DNA of 47,732 nt, taken from the NCBI GenBank assembly GCA_022649665.1, contig JALCOL010000017.1:1-47732 (forward strand), written 5' to 3'. Shown here in pieces: positions 36,642 to 43,897 of the stretch. A program made the position numbers and the translations under genes. Origin of the DNA: Enterococcaceae bacterium. GTDB taxonomy: Bacteria > Bacillota > Bacilli > Lactobacillales > Enterococcaceae. Position 1 is the stretch's first letter. Every line of letters starts with the position of its first letter. Under the pieces are notes generated by a model that did not search any database, was not told the origin of the DNA, and worked only from the letters and a program-made list of their open reading frames with translations.

Positions 36642-37385
36642 ATGTCTAGAGAAGAAGAAATCATTTCGATCGTCAGCAAGCAGAAAAAAATCGAAGTCAA
36701 TGAACTGTCGCGGCTTTTAGACGTCTCAAAAGTCACGATCCGCAAAGACTTGGATAAGCTCGAAAGCCGCGGGATCCTCCACCGCCAGCATGGCTTTGCG
36801 GTCCTCAACAATCAAGACGATATCAATTACCGGCTGGCGCAAAATTACGATCAAAAACGCAAGATCGCTCTGAAAGCGGCCGAACTCGTTCATGACGGTG
36901 AAGTCGTGATGATCGAATCGGGTTCGACTTGCACTTTGTTAGCAGAAGAACTTGCCTTCCATAAAGAAGAAGTGACGATCATCACAAACTCCTGCTTTAT
37001 CGCCTCTTATATCCGCAAAGCAGAAACCGTCAAAGTGATCCTCTTAGGCGGTGAATATCAAAAAGAATCGCAAGTAAATGTCGGCCCGCTCGTTAAGAAA
37101 GTGATCAGTGAATTTTTCGTTGATAAACTCTTTATCGGGATCGACGGCTTTGATCCAAAGCGCGGCTTCACCGGCAGCGATATCACGCGCTCCGACACCG
37201 CACGCACACTGGCGACTTCAGCGAACCAGACGATCATCCTGACAGATTCCAGCAAGTTTGCTAAAAAAGGGACCGTCACCGAATTTTCTTTCAATGAAAT
37301 CGCACAGATCTTTACCGACGACTCGCTCCCTCAAGAGGTCGCCGATTTTCTAACACAGCACAACATCCACATCCAAAAAGCTTGA
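36642..37385 (+). CDS. DeoR-family sugar-phosphate-responsive regulator
   Basis: A 247-residue repressor: N-terminal DeoR HTH (KKIEVNELSRLLDVSKVTIR) and a C-terminal sugar-phosphate-sensing domain (VMIESGSTCTLLAEEL, FIGIDGFDPKRGFTGSD). It sits divergently next to the activase gene and convergent to the aldolase gene, inside the glycyl radical cluster. It likely controls the cluster, with a phosphorylated sugar as inducer. Repeats at 40636-40668 are candidate sites. Confidence 0.92.
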   Translation: MSREEEIISIVSKQKKIEVNELSRLLDVSKVTIRKDLDKLESRGILHRQHGFAVLNNQDDINYRLAQNYDQKRKIALKAAELVHDGEVVMIESGSTCTLLAEELAFHKEEVTIITNSCFIASYIRKAETVKVILLGGEYQKESQVNVGPLVKKVISEFFVDKLFIGIDGFDPKRGFTGSDITRSDTARTLATSANQTIILTDSSKFAKKGTVTEFSFNEIAQIFTDDSLPQEVADFLTQHNIHIQKA

Positions 37386-37391
37386 AACACA

Positions 37392-37432
37392 GAGGTCGTG
37401 ACAAAAGCGTTCAGCTTCAAGAAATAAGAAGG
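37392..37432 (+). repeat. Block A copy of the dispersed intergenic repeat
   Basis: GAGGTCGTGACAAAAGCG, then TTCAGCTTCAAGAAATAAGA and AGG: same block as at 28384-28471. It runs into the terminator hairpin. Confidence 0.8.
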
Positions 37433-37466
37433 TTGCGGCAAAACGATTGCCGCAGCCTCTTTTTTA
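37431..37466. terminator. Bidirectional terminator between deoR and the aldolase gene
   Basis: GGTTGCGGCAA with TTGCCGCAGCC (37431-37441 with 37447-37457), followed on the plus strand by TCTTTTTT. Confidence 0.85.
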
Positions 37467-37469
37467 TCT

Positions 37470-38156
37470 TTATTTTCGCAGCGAGGCGATCGTTTGGCCT
37501 TCGCCGAAGATGTTTTCCCAATCATGCGTGAAGTCCGCAACTGCCTGCGCGATCGACGGCATCGCAAATCCCTGCGCGATCACGTCAGGCGACGCGGTGA
37601 CCGCTTGGGCGCCGCTGCGGAGTGCGGCCGTCACCTGACCGATATTTTTAAAACTGGCCGCCAAAATCTTCGTCTGCGCGCTGCTGCGTTTGATCTCTCC
37701 TGCCATTTCACGGACGGCTTGTTCGGCATCGATATTCAGATTTTCCATGCGGTTGAAGTACGGTGCGATATAGTCTGCTCCGGCAGCGATCGCCAAGTCT
37801 GCTTGAAAAATCGTATAGATTGCAGTCGCTGTCACGTTGCGCCGCTGATCCTTCAACGCCTTGATCGCTTTCAGCCCTTCTTCTGTTACCGGTACTTTTA
37901 CATAAGTTTCTTCGCCGACTTCGGCAAAGATCGCTTCCGCGTCTTTCAAGATCCCTTCCACATCAGCCGCCACGACTTGGACATGAAGGGAGCGCTGCGG
38001 TCCGATGATCGTGCGGATCTTGCGCAGATGTGCAAAGAAATCGATTTTTCCCTCTTTTTTTATGATCGAGGGATTCGTCGTGACCCCCGCCAGCGGCAAT
38101 GTATCCCCAAAACGTTTGATGCTTTTCAAATTTGCAGAATCGAGCAGAATTTCCAT
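37470..38156 (-). CDS. Fructose-6-phosphate aldolase-like transaldolase (FSA/TalC type)
   Basis: A 228-residue class I aldolase of the short transaldolase family, from ATG 38156 (GAGGAA upstream; a longer frame has no site). N-terminal MEILLDSANLKSI and GVTTNPSIIKKEG are typical, and the Schiff-base lysine is in EETYVKVPVTEEGLKA near residue 86. FSA enzymes use dihydroxyacetone or hydroxyacetone as donor, unlike true transaldolases. It lies 25 bp after the glycyl radical enzyme gene and is surely co-transcribed. This pairing is also found in E. coli (pflD with fsaB, ybiW with fsaA). Confidence 0.93.
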   Translation of the reverse strand: MEILLDSANLKSIKRFGDTLPLAGVTTNPSIIKKEGKIDFFAHLRKIRTIIGPQRSLHVQVVAADVEGILKDAEAIFAEVGEETYVKVPVTEEGLKAIKALKDQRRNVTATAIYTIFQADLAIAAGADYIAPYFNRMENLNIDAEQAVREMAGEIKRSSAQTKILAASFKNIGQVTAALRSGAQAVTASPDVIAQGFAMPSIAQAVADFTHDWENIFGEGQTIASLRK

Positions 38157-38181
38157 CAGATTCGTTCCTCGCTTTCTATAC

Positions 38182-40617
38182 TTACAGGGTGTGTTCGGTG
38201 CGGGCAATGATGTCGTCTTGCGTTGCTTTCGATAGGACATTGAAAAATGCGGAGTAGCCGGCGACACGCACGATCAGGTCGCGGTGTTTTTCCGGGTGCT
38301 TCTGCGCGTCGATCAATGTTTCGCGCGAAACGACATTGTACTGGATATGATAGCCGTGCAGCCGGTTGAAAAACGTCCGCAGCAGCATGATCAGCTTTTG
38401 CGTATCTTCGGCTTTCGCCAATGTTTGCGGATTGACCTTTTGATTAAGGAGCACTCCGCCAGTGATTTCTTCAGTCGGCAGTTTGGCAACAGATTTTAAA
38501 ACAGCAGTCGGCCCGTGCGTATCCATATTGTGCGCCGGCGAGCATCCTTCGGCGAGCGGCTGCCAAGCGCGGCGTCCATCAGGCGTCGCCATCGTTGCCC
38601 GCCCTTGACCGACATTTGCTGAGATCGATGAGGTTCCGGCATAGCGAATGCCGCCGATCGGTCCGCGGCCGAAGCGGGTATTTGGATATTTTTTGATTTC
38701 ATCGATATAAGAAGCATACGCGCGGCAGACGAGCTGATCGGTTTCATCCAGATCATTTCCGTATTTGGGCGCTTCATAAAGGAGCATCTCACGGATTGCT
38801 TGTCCTTTTTCACCGGCAAAATCATTCATCAAAGCCTCCCACAATTCGGCTGGTGTGATTTTTTCTTCATCGAAGACCAGTTTCTTGATCGCCGCGAGGG
38901 AATCAGCTAAATTGGCGATCCCGACTTGAAGTCCGGAGATGAAGTCATAAACTGCGCCGCCTTCTTTGATAGTTTTCCCGCGGCCGATGCAGTCTTCGGT
39001 CAATGCTGAGCAGAGGATATCCGGCACCTCGGCTTCAAGGCTCAAATCGATCGCATTTTCAACGATCACGCTCATCCGTGCCAGTTCACGAACGGTTTTG
39101 TCCCAAACTGCAAAAAGCTGTTCAAACGACGTCATTTTGCTGAAATGACCGTACCCCGGAACAAAACGTTTGCCGGATACCGGATCGATCCCGTCATTCA
39201 TTGCGATCATCAGGATCTTTGGGAAATTCATATAGCTCATGCCTGTACAGCGGTATCCCCATTTGCCGGGAATCGCCGTTTCAACACAGCCGATCGCGCT
39301 GTAATTGTAAGCATCGCGTTCTTTGACGCCGAGTTTTATAAATGATGGAATGATGATCTCGTCATTATTGAAGGCCGGCATTCCGAAACCCAGCTTCATG
39401 ACTTCGATGCATTCTTTCATGAATTCTTCCGGCAAACCGGCGTGATAGCGGACCGTCAAGTTCGGCTGCGGCAATTTCGTTTGAGCGACACTTTTCAAGA
39501 CCAGATAAGACAACCGGTTGACTGCATCTTTTTTGTCAGGCGTTTGTCCGCCGATCGTGACATTTTGATATAGCGGACTGCCAGCACTGCTGAAGGTATG
39601 CGCTTGGCTGCGGACTTTGTTGATCGTCAGCGTCTTGATCCACAAGTTGGCCAGCAGCTCGACGGCTTCATTTTCGGTCAGCTTTTGAGTCTCCAAACCA
39701 TGCTTCAAATATGGATACATATATTGATCAAAGCGCCCGTATGATAATGAATGGCCGTTCGACTCGATTTGAAGGATCAGCTGGATGAACCAGACGGCTT
39801 GAAGTGCTTCTTGGAACGTTTCTGCTGGTTCATACGGCACTTTGCGGCAGATCCGGCTCATTTCAAGCAATTCTTCTTTGCGCGGTGAATTTGCAGTTTG
39901 GGCTTCTTGTTCTGCTAGGCGAGCGAAACGCAGCGCAAAGTTTCGGACCGCTTCGATCACGATCAAAACAGCGCGGTAAAAATGATATTTTTTGATGCTG
40001 TCAGGCCGCGTCAGATCCAGTGCTGCTTTGGCGTGTTTCGTGCGTTCCTCATAACCTTTCAGTCCGCGAACAAGTACTTGGCGGTAATCGACAGCTAAAT
40101 GTGCATCCCCCGAATTCATTTTGCCTTCCATGCCAAAAAATCCGGTCTCCATGAAGACATCGACTTCTTCAGGCAAAAGTGCGCCCGCTTTGGCACGCAG
40201 CGTCTTGTTTTCCCAAAAAGGAGCGATCGCACGCAGCTGCGCTTTTGTTTCCTCAGTAATATAAAAAACATCGCCATCTCTTTTTTCAAACAGATCCAAC
40301 TCATCCAGTACGAACTTCATCGTATATTCTGGAAAGATCGGCGCGTCGCGGTTCGAATCCGCTTGGTTGCCGGCAATCAGTGTCTCCGGTTCGATATAGA
40401 TCGACATCTTCTCCAAAATATTTTTGAGCATCAGAGCCCGTTTCATCACGACTGGCTGACTTTGGTTTTTCTGATAGGCTTCCGTCGTTAAAAGCGCCCG
40501 CTCGGCTGAGATATACGGCTTTTCTTCCAAAACTGTTTCGCGGTAATGCGCCATTCGCTCGGTCAATGTGCCAAAATGGAGTTGCGATTCCGCCAAGATA
40601 TTTATGCCGTTTTTCAT
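38182..40617 (-). CDS. Glycyl radical enzyme of the PflD/YbiW type (not pyruvate formate-lyase)
   Basis: An 811-residue glycyl radical enzyme starting at ATG 40617, eight bases after AAAGGAGG; a longer frame upstream crosses the promoter. The glycyl loop is IVRVAGYSAFFNVLS near the C-terminus. The thiyl site is SAIGCVETAIPGKW: a single Cys followed by V-E, as in dehydratase and decarboxylase members, whereas pyruvate formate-lyase has two adjacent Cys. So the usual 'formate acetyltransferase' label is probably wrong. With the FSA-like aldolase, a ring-opening or dehydratase role on a sugar phosphate is the best guess. Confidence 0.92.
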   Translation of the reverse strand: MKNGINILAESQLHFGTLTERMAHYRETVLEEKPYISAERALLTTEAYQKNQSQPVVMKRALMLKNILEKMSIYIEPETLIAGNQADSNRDAPIFPEYTMKFVLDELDLFEKRDGDVFYITEETKAQLRAIAPFWENKTLRAKAGALLPEEVDVFMETGFFGMEGKMNSGDAHLAVDYRQVLVRGLKGYEERTKHAKAALDLTRPDSIKKYHFYRAVLIVIEAVRNFALRFARLAEQEAQTANSPRKEELLEMSRICRKVPYEPAETFQEALQAVWFIQLILQIESNGHSLSYGRFDQYMYPYLKHGLETQKLTENEAVELLANLWIKTLTINKVRSQAHTFSSAGSPLYQNVTIGGQTPDKKDAVNRLSYLVLKSVAQTKLPQPNLTVRYHAGLPEEFMKECIEVMKLGFGMPAFNNDEIIIPSFIKLGVKERDAYNYSAIGCVETAIPGKWGYRCTGMSYMNFPKILMIAMNDGIDPVSGKRFVPGYGHFSKMTSFEQLFAVWDKTVRELARMSVIVENAIDLSLEAEVPDILCSALTEDCIGRGKTIKEGGAVYDFISGLQVGIANLADSLAAIKKLVFDEEKITPAELWEALMNDFAGEKGQAIREMLLYEAPKYGNDLDETDQLVCRAYASYIDEIKKYPNTRFGRGPIGGIRYAGTSSISANVGQGRATMATPDGRRAWQPLAEGCSPAHNMDTHGPTAVLKSVAKLPTEEITGGVLLNQKVNPQTLAKAEDTQKLIMLLRTFFNRLHGYHIQYNVVSRETLIDAQKHPEKHRDLIVRVAGYSAFFNVLSKATQDDIIARTEHTL

Positions 40618-40635
40618 GAGAGGTCCTCCTTTTAT

Positions 40636-40668
40636 TTTCGTTTGAATCTTAATCAACTTTCGTTCGAA
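40636..40668. promoter_or_regulatory. Direct-repeat operator of the glycyl radical operon
   Basis: TTTCGTTTGAA (40636-40646) and TTTCGTTCGAA (40658-40668) are 22 bp apart, two helical turns, just after the transcription start. DeoR-type regulators favour such spaced repeats. Confidence 0.65.
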
Positions 40669-40671
40669 ATA

Positions 40672-40700
40672 ATCATAGCATATTTGCCGGAAAGCTACAA
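40672..40700 (-). promoter_or_regulatory. Promoter of the glycyl radical enzyme operon
   Basis: TTGTAG (40695-40700), 17-bp spacer, TATGAT (40672-40677) on the minus strand. Confidence 0.75.
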
Positions 40701-40773
40701 TCAGCATGGGTGCCCTTCTTTGATTCTTTTATACCAAAAAGGAGTCTGCTTTTAGGAAGAGCTTTTGCGCGAA

Positions 40774-40813
40774 AAAATAGGGGCTGTGACAGCTAGAATT
40801 GTCACAACCTCCA
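40774..40813 (-). terminator. Terminator of the AI-2E permease operon
   Basis: Stem GGGGCTGTGACA with TGTCACAACCTCC around 40780-40812, T-rich on both sides; the minus-strand side serves the permease gene. Confidence 0.8.
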
Positions 40814-40819
40814 TTTTTC

Positions 40820-42013
40820 TTATTCTTTTTTGACAGCAGCTGGTTCCTCATGCGGCGTATCGGCTTCTTTCTCTTGATAAAGACTCGAGACGCTTCGATA
40901 CCAATCAAAGACATTGACGACGATCACTTTGATCGCTGCATAGAGCGGGATCCCTAAGATCACGCCGATCAGCCCCATCAGTTTCCCAGCCGTCAGCAGC
41001 ACCAACAGAATCGTCGCCGGATGGATCTTGAGCTGTGAACCTAAGACAAGCGGCGAAACGACACGGCCTTCGATCGTTTGTTCCAAAACAAAGACGATCA
41101 CGATCTTAAAGAGCATCAATGGTCCGGCAACGATCCCCAAAAAGACCGCTGGGATCATCGCCAAAAAAGATCCTAAATACGGGATCAAATTCAAAAATCC
41201 TGCCAAGATCCCGAGCGTAACCCCGTAATCCAAGCCAATCAAGCCAAAGCCGGCCGTGAACATGACGGCAACGGCAAACGCGACCGTCAGCTGTCCGCGA
41301 ATATAAGACGCGACTTGGCTGTTCATCTCGCGCATCACGCGCATCGTATTTGTGCGCCAGCGGTTCGGCAAAAGTTTCACGATGAACGGCGGGATCTTTT
41401 TGCCGTCTTTCAGCAAATAAAACAAAAGGAAGGGGATCGTCACGATCGCGATAAAGAAATTCGCTACTGCGCCGACAACGCGCGAGATCGCACTGAAGGC
41501 ATTCGTTGAAAGCATCTTGATCGCAGACGTGATCGTTGCAGAGATGTCATCCAAACTTTTTTCGATCTGCGGCTGGATATGGCGGAAGATCGGCTCTTTC
41601 AAGAGTTCGGTCGCATTCCGATTCAAAATATCAAAATACCGCGGCAAGTTTCGAAAGAAACTGGCCGTCTGCTCTTGAACTTTCGGCACGATCAGCGCGA
41701 TCACTAAAATCAAAATACCAATGATCGCCGCAAAAACGATCGCGATCGCGACGATCCGGTTGATCCCGTTGCGCTCCATCCGGTCAACGATCGGCACCAA
41801 AAAATAATAAAATACTCCGGCGAAGATCACCGGAATCCCGACGACACTGAAAAAATCAGCGACCGGCGTAAACACATACGAGATCTTATTGAACAGAAAA
41901 ATGATCAGCAAAAGAAGCAGCAGGATCAATAGTGCAGTCACCATTTGACTGTTCAAAAACCAGCGCCAAAACCAAGAGAATTTCTTCCCGGTATTTTCTC
42001 CGCGTGTGCCCAT
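40820..42013 (-). CDS. AI-2E/YtvI-family membrane permease
   Basis: A 397-residue polytopic protein from ATG 42013, nine bases after GGGAG. It has about seven or eight membrane segments and the family's long middle helix (IQPQIEKSLDDISATITSAI). Typical stretches: GVFYYFLVPIVDRMERNGI near residue 70 and GFLNLIPYLGSFLAMIPAVF near 290. The family includes putative autoinducer-2 exporters, Na+(Li+)/H+ antiporters and many of unknown role, so the name does not prove a substrate. The C-terminal tail is charged and cytoplasmic. It is two bases downstream of the gutA-like gene stop, one transcript. Confidence 0.9.
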   Translation of the reverse strand: MGTRGENTGKKFSWFWRWFLNSQMVTALLILLLLLLIIFLFNKISYVFTPVADFFSVVGIPVIFAGVFYYFLVPIVDRMERNGINRIVAIAIVFAAIIGILILVIALIVPKVQEQTASFFRNLPRYFDILNRNATELLKEPIFRHIQPQIEKSLDDISATITSAIKMLSTNAFSAISRVVGAVANFFIAIVTIPFLLFYLLKDGKKIPPFIVKLLPNRWRTNTMRVMREMNSQVASYIRGQLTVAFAVAVMFTAGFGLIGLDYGVTLGILAGFLNLIPYLGSFLAMIPAVFLGIVAGPLMLFKIVIVFVLEQTIEGRVVSPLVLGSQLKIHPATILLVLLTAGKLMGLIGVILGIPLYAAIKVIVVNVFDWYRSVSSLYQEKEADTPHEEPAAVKKE

Positions 42014-42014
42014 T

Positions 42015-42377
42015 TTACTCATCTCCCGGATAGATGATGTGTGACCCGACGTGTAGTTCAGGAACAACGTGCGGCGACAAATAGATGCCATTGGCAAATG
42101 AATCCTCTGTCGGCAGCTCGCCAAAGACTAAACTGACATGTCCCAAATTGGTCAAATTTTCATTCGCCGACTGGCCGATATGTTCGATCTTATATTCTTG
42201 ATTATCAAACTTTAAAACATCTCCCGCTTGCAAACGAAAAGCAGTCGGTGTTTTTTTGAATGATTGGATCAATGAATATTCTTTCAAAAGCGGCGTTGCC
42301 TTTTCGCCAAATAAAATCAAAAGCGGCTCTTTGTCATCGATCGCTTTTTTTCCGATACTGATGATTGTACTTTCCAT
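42015..42377 (-). CDS. Orphan PTS IIA protein of the glucitol/sorbitol type
   Basis: A 120-residue protein from ATG 42377 (AGGAGG upstream) that matches the GutA/SrlB family along its length: MESTIISIGKKA, the QAGDVLKFDNQEYKIEHIG barrel strand, NLTNLGHVSLVFG, and the closing HVVPELHVGSHI. The histidine of NLGHVSLVF lies in the segment equivalent to the enteric protein. Complete glucitol PTS systems also need IIB and IIC, which are absent here. So it may serve a regulatory role or a distant transporter. It is co-transcribed with the AI-2E permease. Confidence 0.85.
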   Translation of the reverse strand: MESTIISIGKKAIDDKEPLLILFGEKATPLLKEYSLIQSFKKTPTAFRLQAGDVLKFDNQEYKIEHIGQSANENLTNLGHVSLVFGELPTEDSFANGIYLSPHVVPELHVGSHIIYPGDE

Positions 42378-42416
42378 CTGGCAGCCTCCTTGCAAAAAAT
42401 CTTGTGTTTGTTTTTT

Positions 42417-42425
42417 ATTATAGCA
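42417..42425 (-). promoter_or_regulatory. Extended -10 promoter of the IIA-permease operon
   Basis: TGCTATAAT on the minus strand (complement of 42417-42425), with no good -35. Confidence 0.55.
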
Positions 42426-42457
42426 TATCCCGCGCGGCTCCCGCCGCAAAACTGCAC

Positions 42458-42493
42458 AAAGAAAGGACCGCGACGTAAGTCTCGTCACGGTCC
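42458..42493 (-). terminator. Terminator of the small-protein operon
   Basis: Stem GGACCGCGACG with CGTCACGGTCC (42465-42475 with 42483-42493) followed on the minus strand by TTTCTTTG. Confidence 0.65.
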
Positions 42494-42499
42494 CGCTAT

Positions 42500-42534
42500 C
42501 CGAATAAACGGTGTTGCAAATGGGCTTCTTCGGA
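42500..42534 (-). repeat. Block B copy of the dispersed intergenic repeat (inverted)
   Basis: Begins CCGAATAAACGGTGTT and ends GCTTCTTCGGA, the inverse of the block at 28522-28557. Confidence 0.75.
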
Positions 42535-42577
42535 AATATGCACTTTTGTCACAATCTCTTGCATCGCTATCCATCGG

Positions 42578-42976
42578 TTACTTTGCCGGATTGAATGTTT
42601 TTTCCGGCACAAGCAGTTTGATCATATGTGCCCGCTCTAAATTGATCGCGGTCGTCATCGCCGTTGTCAGCTGCAGCATCCGTGTCACTGCGGCATTTTC
42701 ATTCTCTTCATGAAAATAAAATTCTTCGATCGTTTCATCGAACTCTGCGAAAAGCCAGCTCGCCATCGACTGCGCTAATAAAACTCTTTCCCGTTTCGTC
42801 AGATCAGTAAATCGTTTCAATTCATGACAGAAATAGCCGTCGTCGGTATAGATCTTTTGGTGCCCATCGTAATAAAAAGAAATCGGTTCAGCAAGATGAT
42901 CGAGCGCAGCCGTGTCGAAACGGACAAGCGGCGGATCTTTTTTGATCAGATGTTTGGTGTAAATTGATGGAAGCAT
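42578..42976 (-). CDS. Hypothetical protein (132 aa)
   Basis: A soluble, mostly helical protein starting at ATG 42976, with AAAGGAAATG upstream; a longer frame has no site. No family recognised. An acidic segment with clustered Glu and aromatic residues (AEFDETIEEFYFHEENEN) and a helical C-terminal third are the only notable features. It is the last gene of a leftward operon of small unknown proteins that starts behind a cre-like site. Confidence 0.7.
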   Translation of the reverse strand: MLPSIYTKHLIKKDPPLVRFDTAALDHLAEPISFYYDGHQKIYTDDGYFCHELKRFTDLTKRERVLLAQSMASWLFAEFDETIEEFYFHEENENAAVTRMLQLTTAMTTAINLERAHMIKLLVPEKTFNPAK

Positions 42977-43166
42977 ATAAACATTTCCTTTCTGCAGATT
43001 GCTGATTTTTCCTCTGCTGGTCGACTCCCGCCCTTTCAATGTCAGTAGATCGTTTCGAGTCGATGCCGCACTGAGCGATCCATGCGCAGACGCAGCCGAT
43101 AAAAAGCCAAAAAAAGAACTCCACCCAAATCAACCCCTTATCAAAGTAACAATTGAGCGCAGTCAT
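42888..43166 (-). CDS. Possible small membrane protein (doubtful)
   Basis: The frame begins with an ATGA overlap with the stop of the upstream gene, which is how coupled genes look. It has one hydrophobic segment (WVEFFFWLFIGCVCAWIAQC) and then a polar tail. But its 3' third overlaps the start and ribosome binding site of the 42,578 gene in another frame. Either the protein is truncated in life, or the frame is chance, or a sequence error hides its true end. Confidence 0.25.
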   Translation of the reverse strand: MTALNCYFDKGLIWVEFFFWLFIGCVCAWIAQCGIDSKRSTDIERAGVDQQRKNQQSAERKCLYASINLHQTSDQKRSAACPFRHGCARSSC

Positions 43167-43438
43167 TCGTCTTGATAATCACGTTCTTTGATCTGCTCCA
43201 AGATCTCCAAAGTATACTGGCTTTGCTGCTCGAGCATCGTCAAGCGCTCCAATTCTTCTGCCAGCGAAGTCAGCTGTTTAGTAAAGACTTCATATTCCAC
43301 TTCGCTTTTTGCATCTGCTACCCGTTTTTGAAAAGCTTCCGCGACTTGCAGCACGTCATCCAGTACACTGACAAATTGATCGTGCGCATAATCCAAAACT
43401 TCCTGACAATCAAGGATCGATGAATCGATTTGTTTCAT
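43163..43438 (-). CDS. Hypothetical coiled-coil protein (91 aa)
   Basis: A 91-residue acidic coiled coil (AFQKRVADAKSEVEYEVFT, QLTSLAEELERLTMLEQQSQ) from ATG 43438, eight bases after the stop of the 59-residue gene. No known family. The middle member of a small operon. Helical, soluble and probably oligomeric. Confidence 0.7.
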   Translation of the reverse strand: MKQIDSSILDCQEVLDYAHDQFVSVLDDVLQVAEAFQKRVADAKSEVEYEVFTKQLTSLAEELERLTMLEQQSQYTLEILEQIKERDYQDE

Positions 43439-43445
43439 GGTTGTT

Positions 43446-43625
43446 CTAGTCCCTCTTCTCCAGTTCATACAACATATGCGCCAATCTTCCCCAAAGGATC
43501 TGATCGAATTCAAGCGCTTCTTCCTGCCCCCGGTGAAACTCAAACCACTCCTCGATCCCCGCTCCCATGTAATCCCGCAGTCTTTCGACTTCTTCTTTTG
43601 ACAACTCCACTTGGATCTTTTCCAT
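43446..43625 (-). CDS. Small acidic hypothetical protein (59 aa)
   Basis: An ATG at 43625, five to six bases after GAAGGAG, opens a clean 59-codon frame ending in TAG at 43446, just before the 91-residue gene. The product is acidic with Trp-rich patches (EEWFEFHRGQ, FDQILWGRLAHML). It is the first gene of the operon. No family recognised, but the ribosome binding site and placement make it real. Confidence 0.7.
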   Translation of the reverse strand: MEKIQVELSKEEVERLRDYMGAGIEEWFEFHRGQEEALEFDQILWGRLAHMLYELEKRD

Positions 43626-43650
43626 TCCCGCTCCTTCTTTCTTTTGAGTT

Positions 43651-43664
43651 ATTAAGCGCTTACA
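43651..43664. promoter_or_regulatory. cre-like site before the small-protein operon
   Basis: ATTAAGCGCTTACA fits the CcpA consensus TGWNANCGNTNWCA except for its first two bases. It lies 26 bp before the first start codon of the leftward operon. Confidence 0.5.
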
Positions 43665-43749
43665 TCTCTATTTAACCACATTTTTCTTTATTCGGGCGTT
43701 TTACAATAAAGACTTTTCTACCTTAATTCATTTTTTCTTTTTCACGACA

Positions 43750-43797
43750 CAAAAAAGGAATCATGGCCCTGTGATCGATCGGCCATGATTCCTTTTC
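43750..43797 (-). terminator. Terminator after the 43,898 gene
   Basis: A perfect 14-bp stem (43755-43768 with 43781-43794), with TTTTTT on the minus strand. Confidence 0.9.
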
Positions 43798-43819
43798 AGT
43801 TGATAAGATTCTCTGCTTT

Positions 43820-43884
43820 CCTTCTCGAAGCTGAACGCTTTTGGAACAGCCTTATTGAACGGCGTTCCAAATGAGCTTCTTCGG
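43820..43884 (-). repeat. Inverted block A and block B of the dispersed intergenic repeat
   Basis: CTTCTCGAAGCTGAACGC (43820-43844 region) is the inverse of block A; TTATTGAACGGCGTT with GCTTCTTCGGA (43852-43884) is the inverse of block B. They stand between the stop of the 43,898 gene and its terminator. Confidence 0.7.
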
Positions 43885-43897
43885 AACAGCCTTATTT

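Noticed and set aside
38182-40617. Calling the glycyl radical enzyme pyruvate formate-lyase
   Set aside because: The thiyl site has one Cys followed by VE, not the Cys-Cys pair, and the gene partners differ from the pfl operon.
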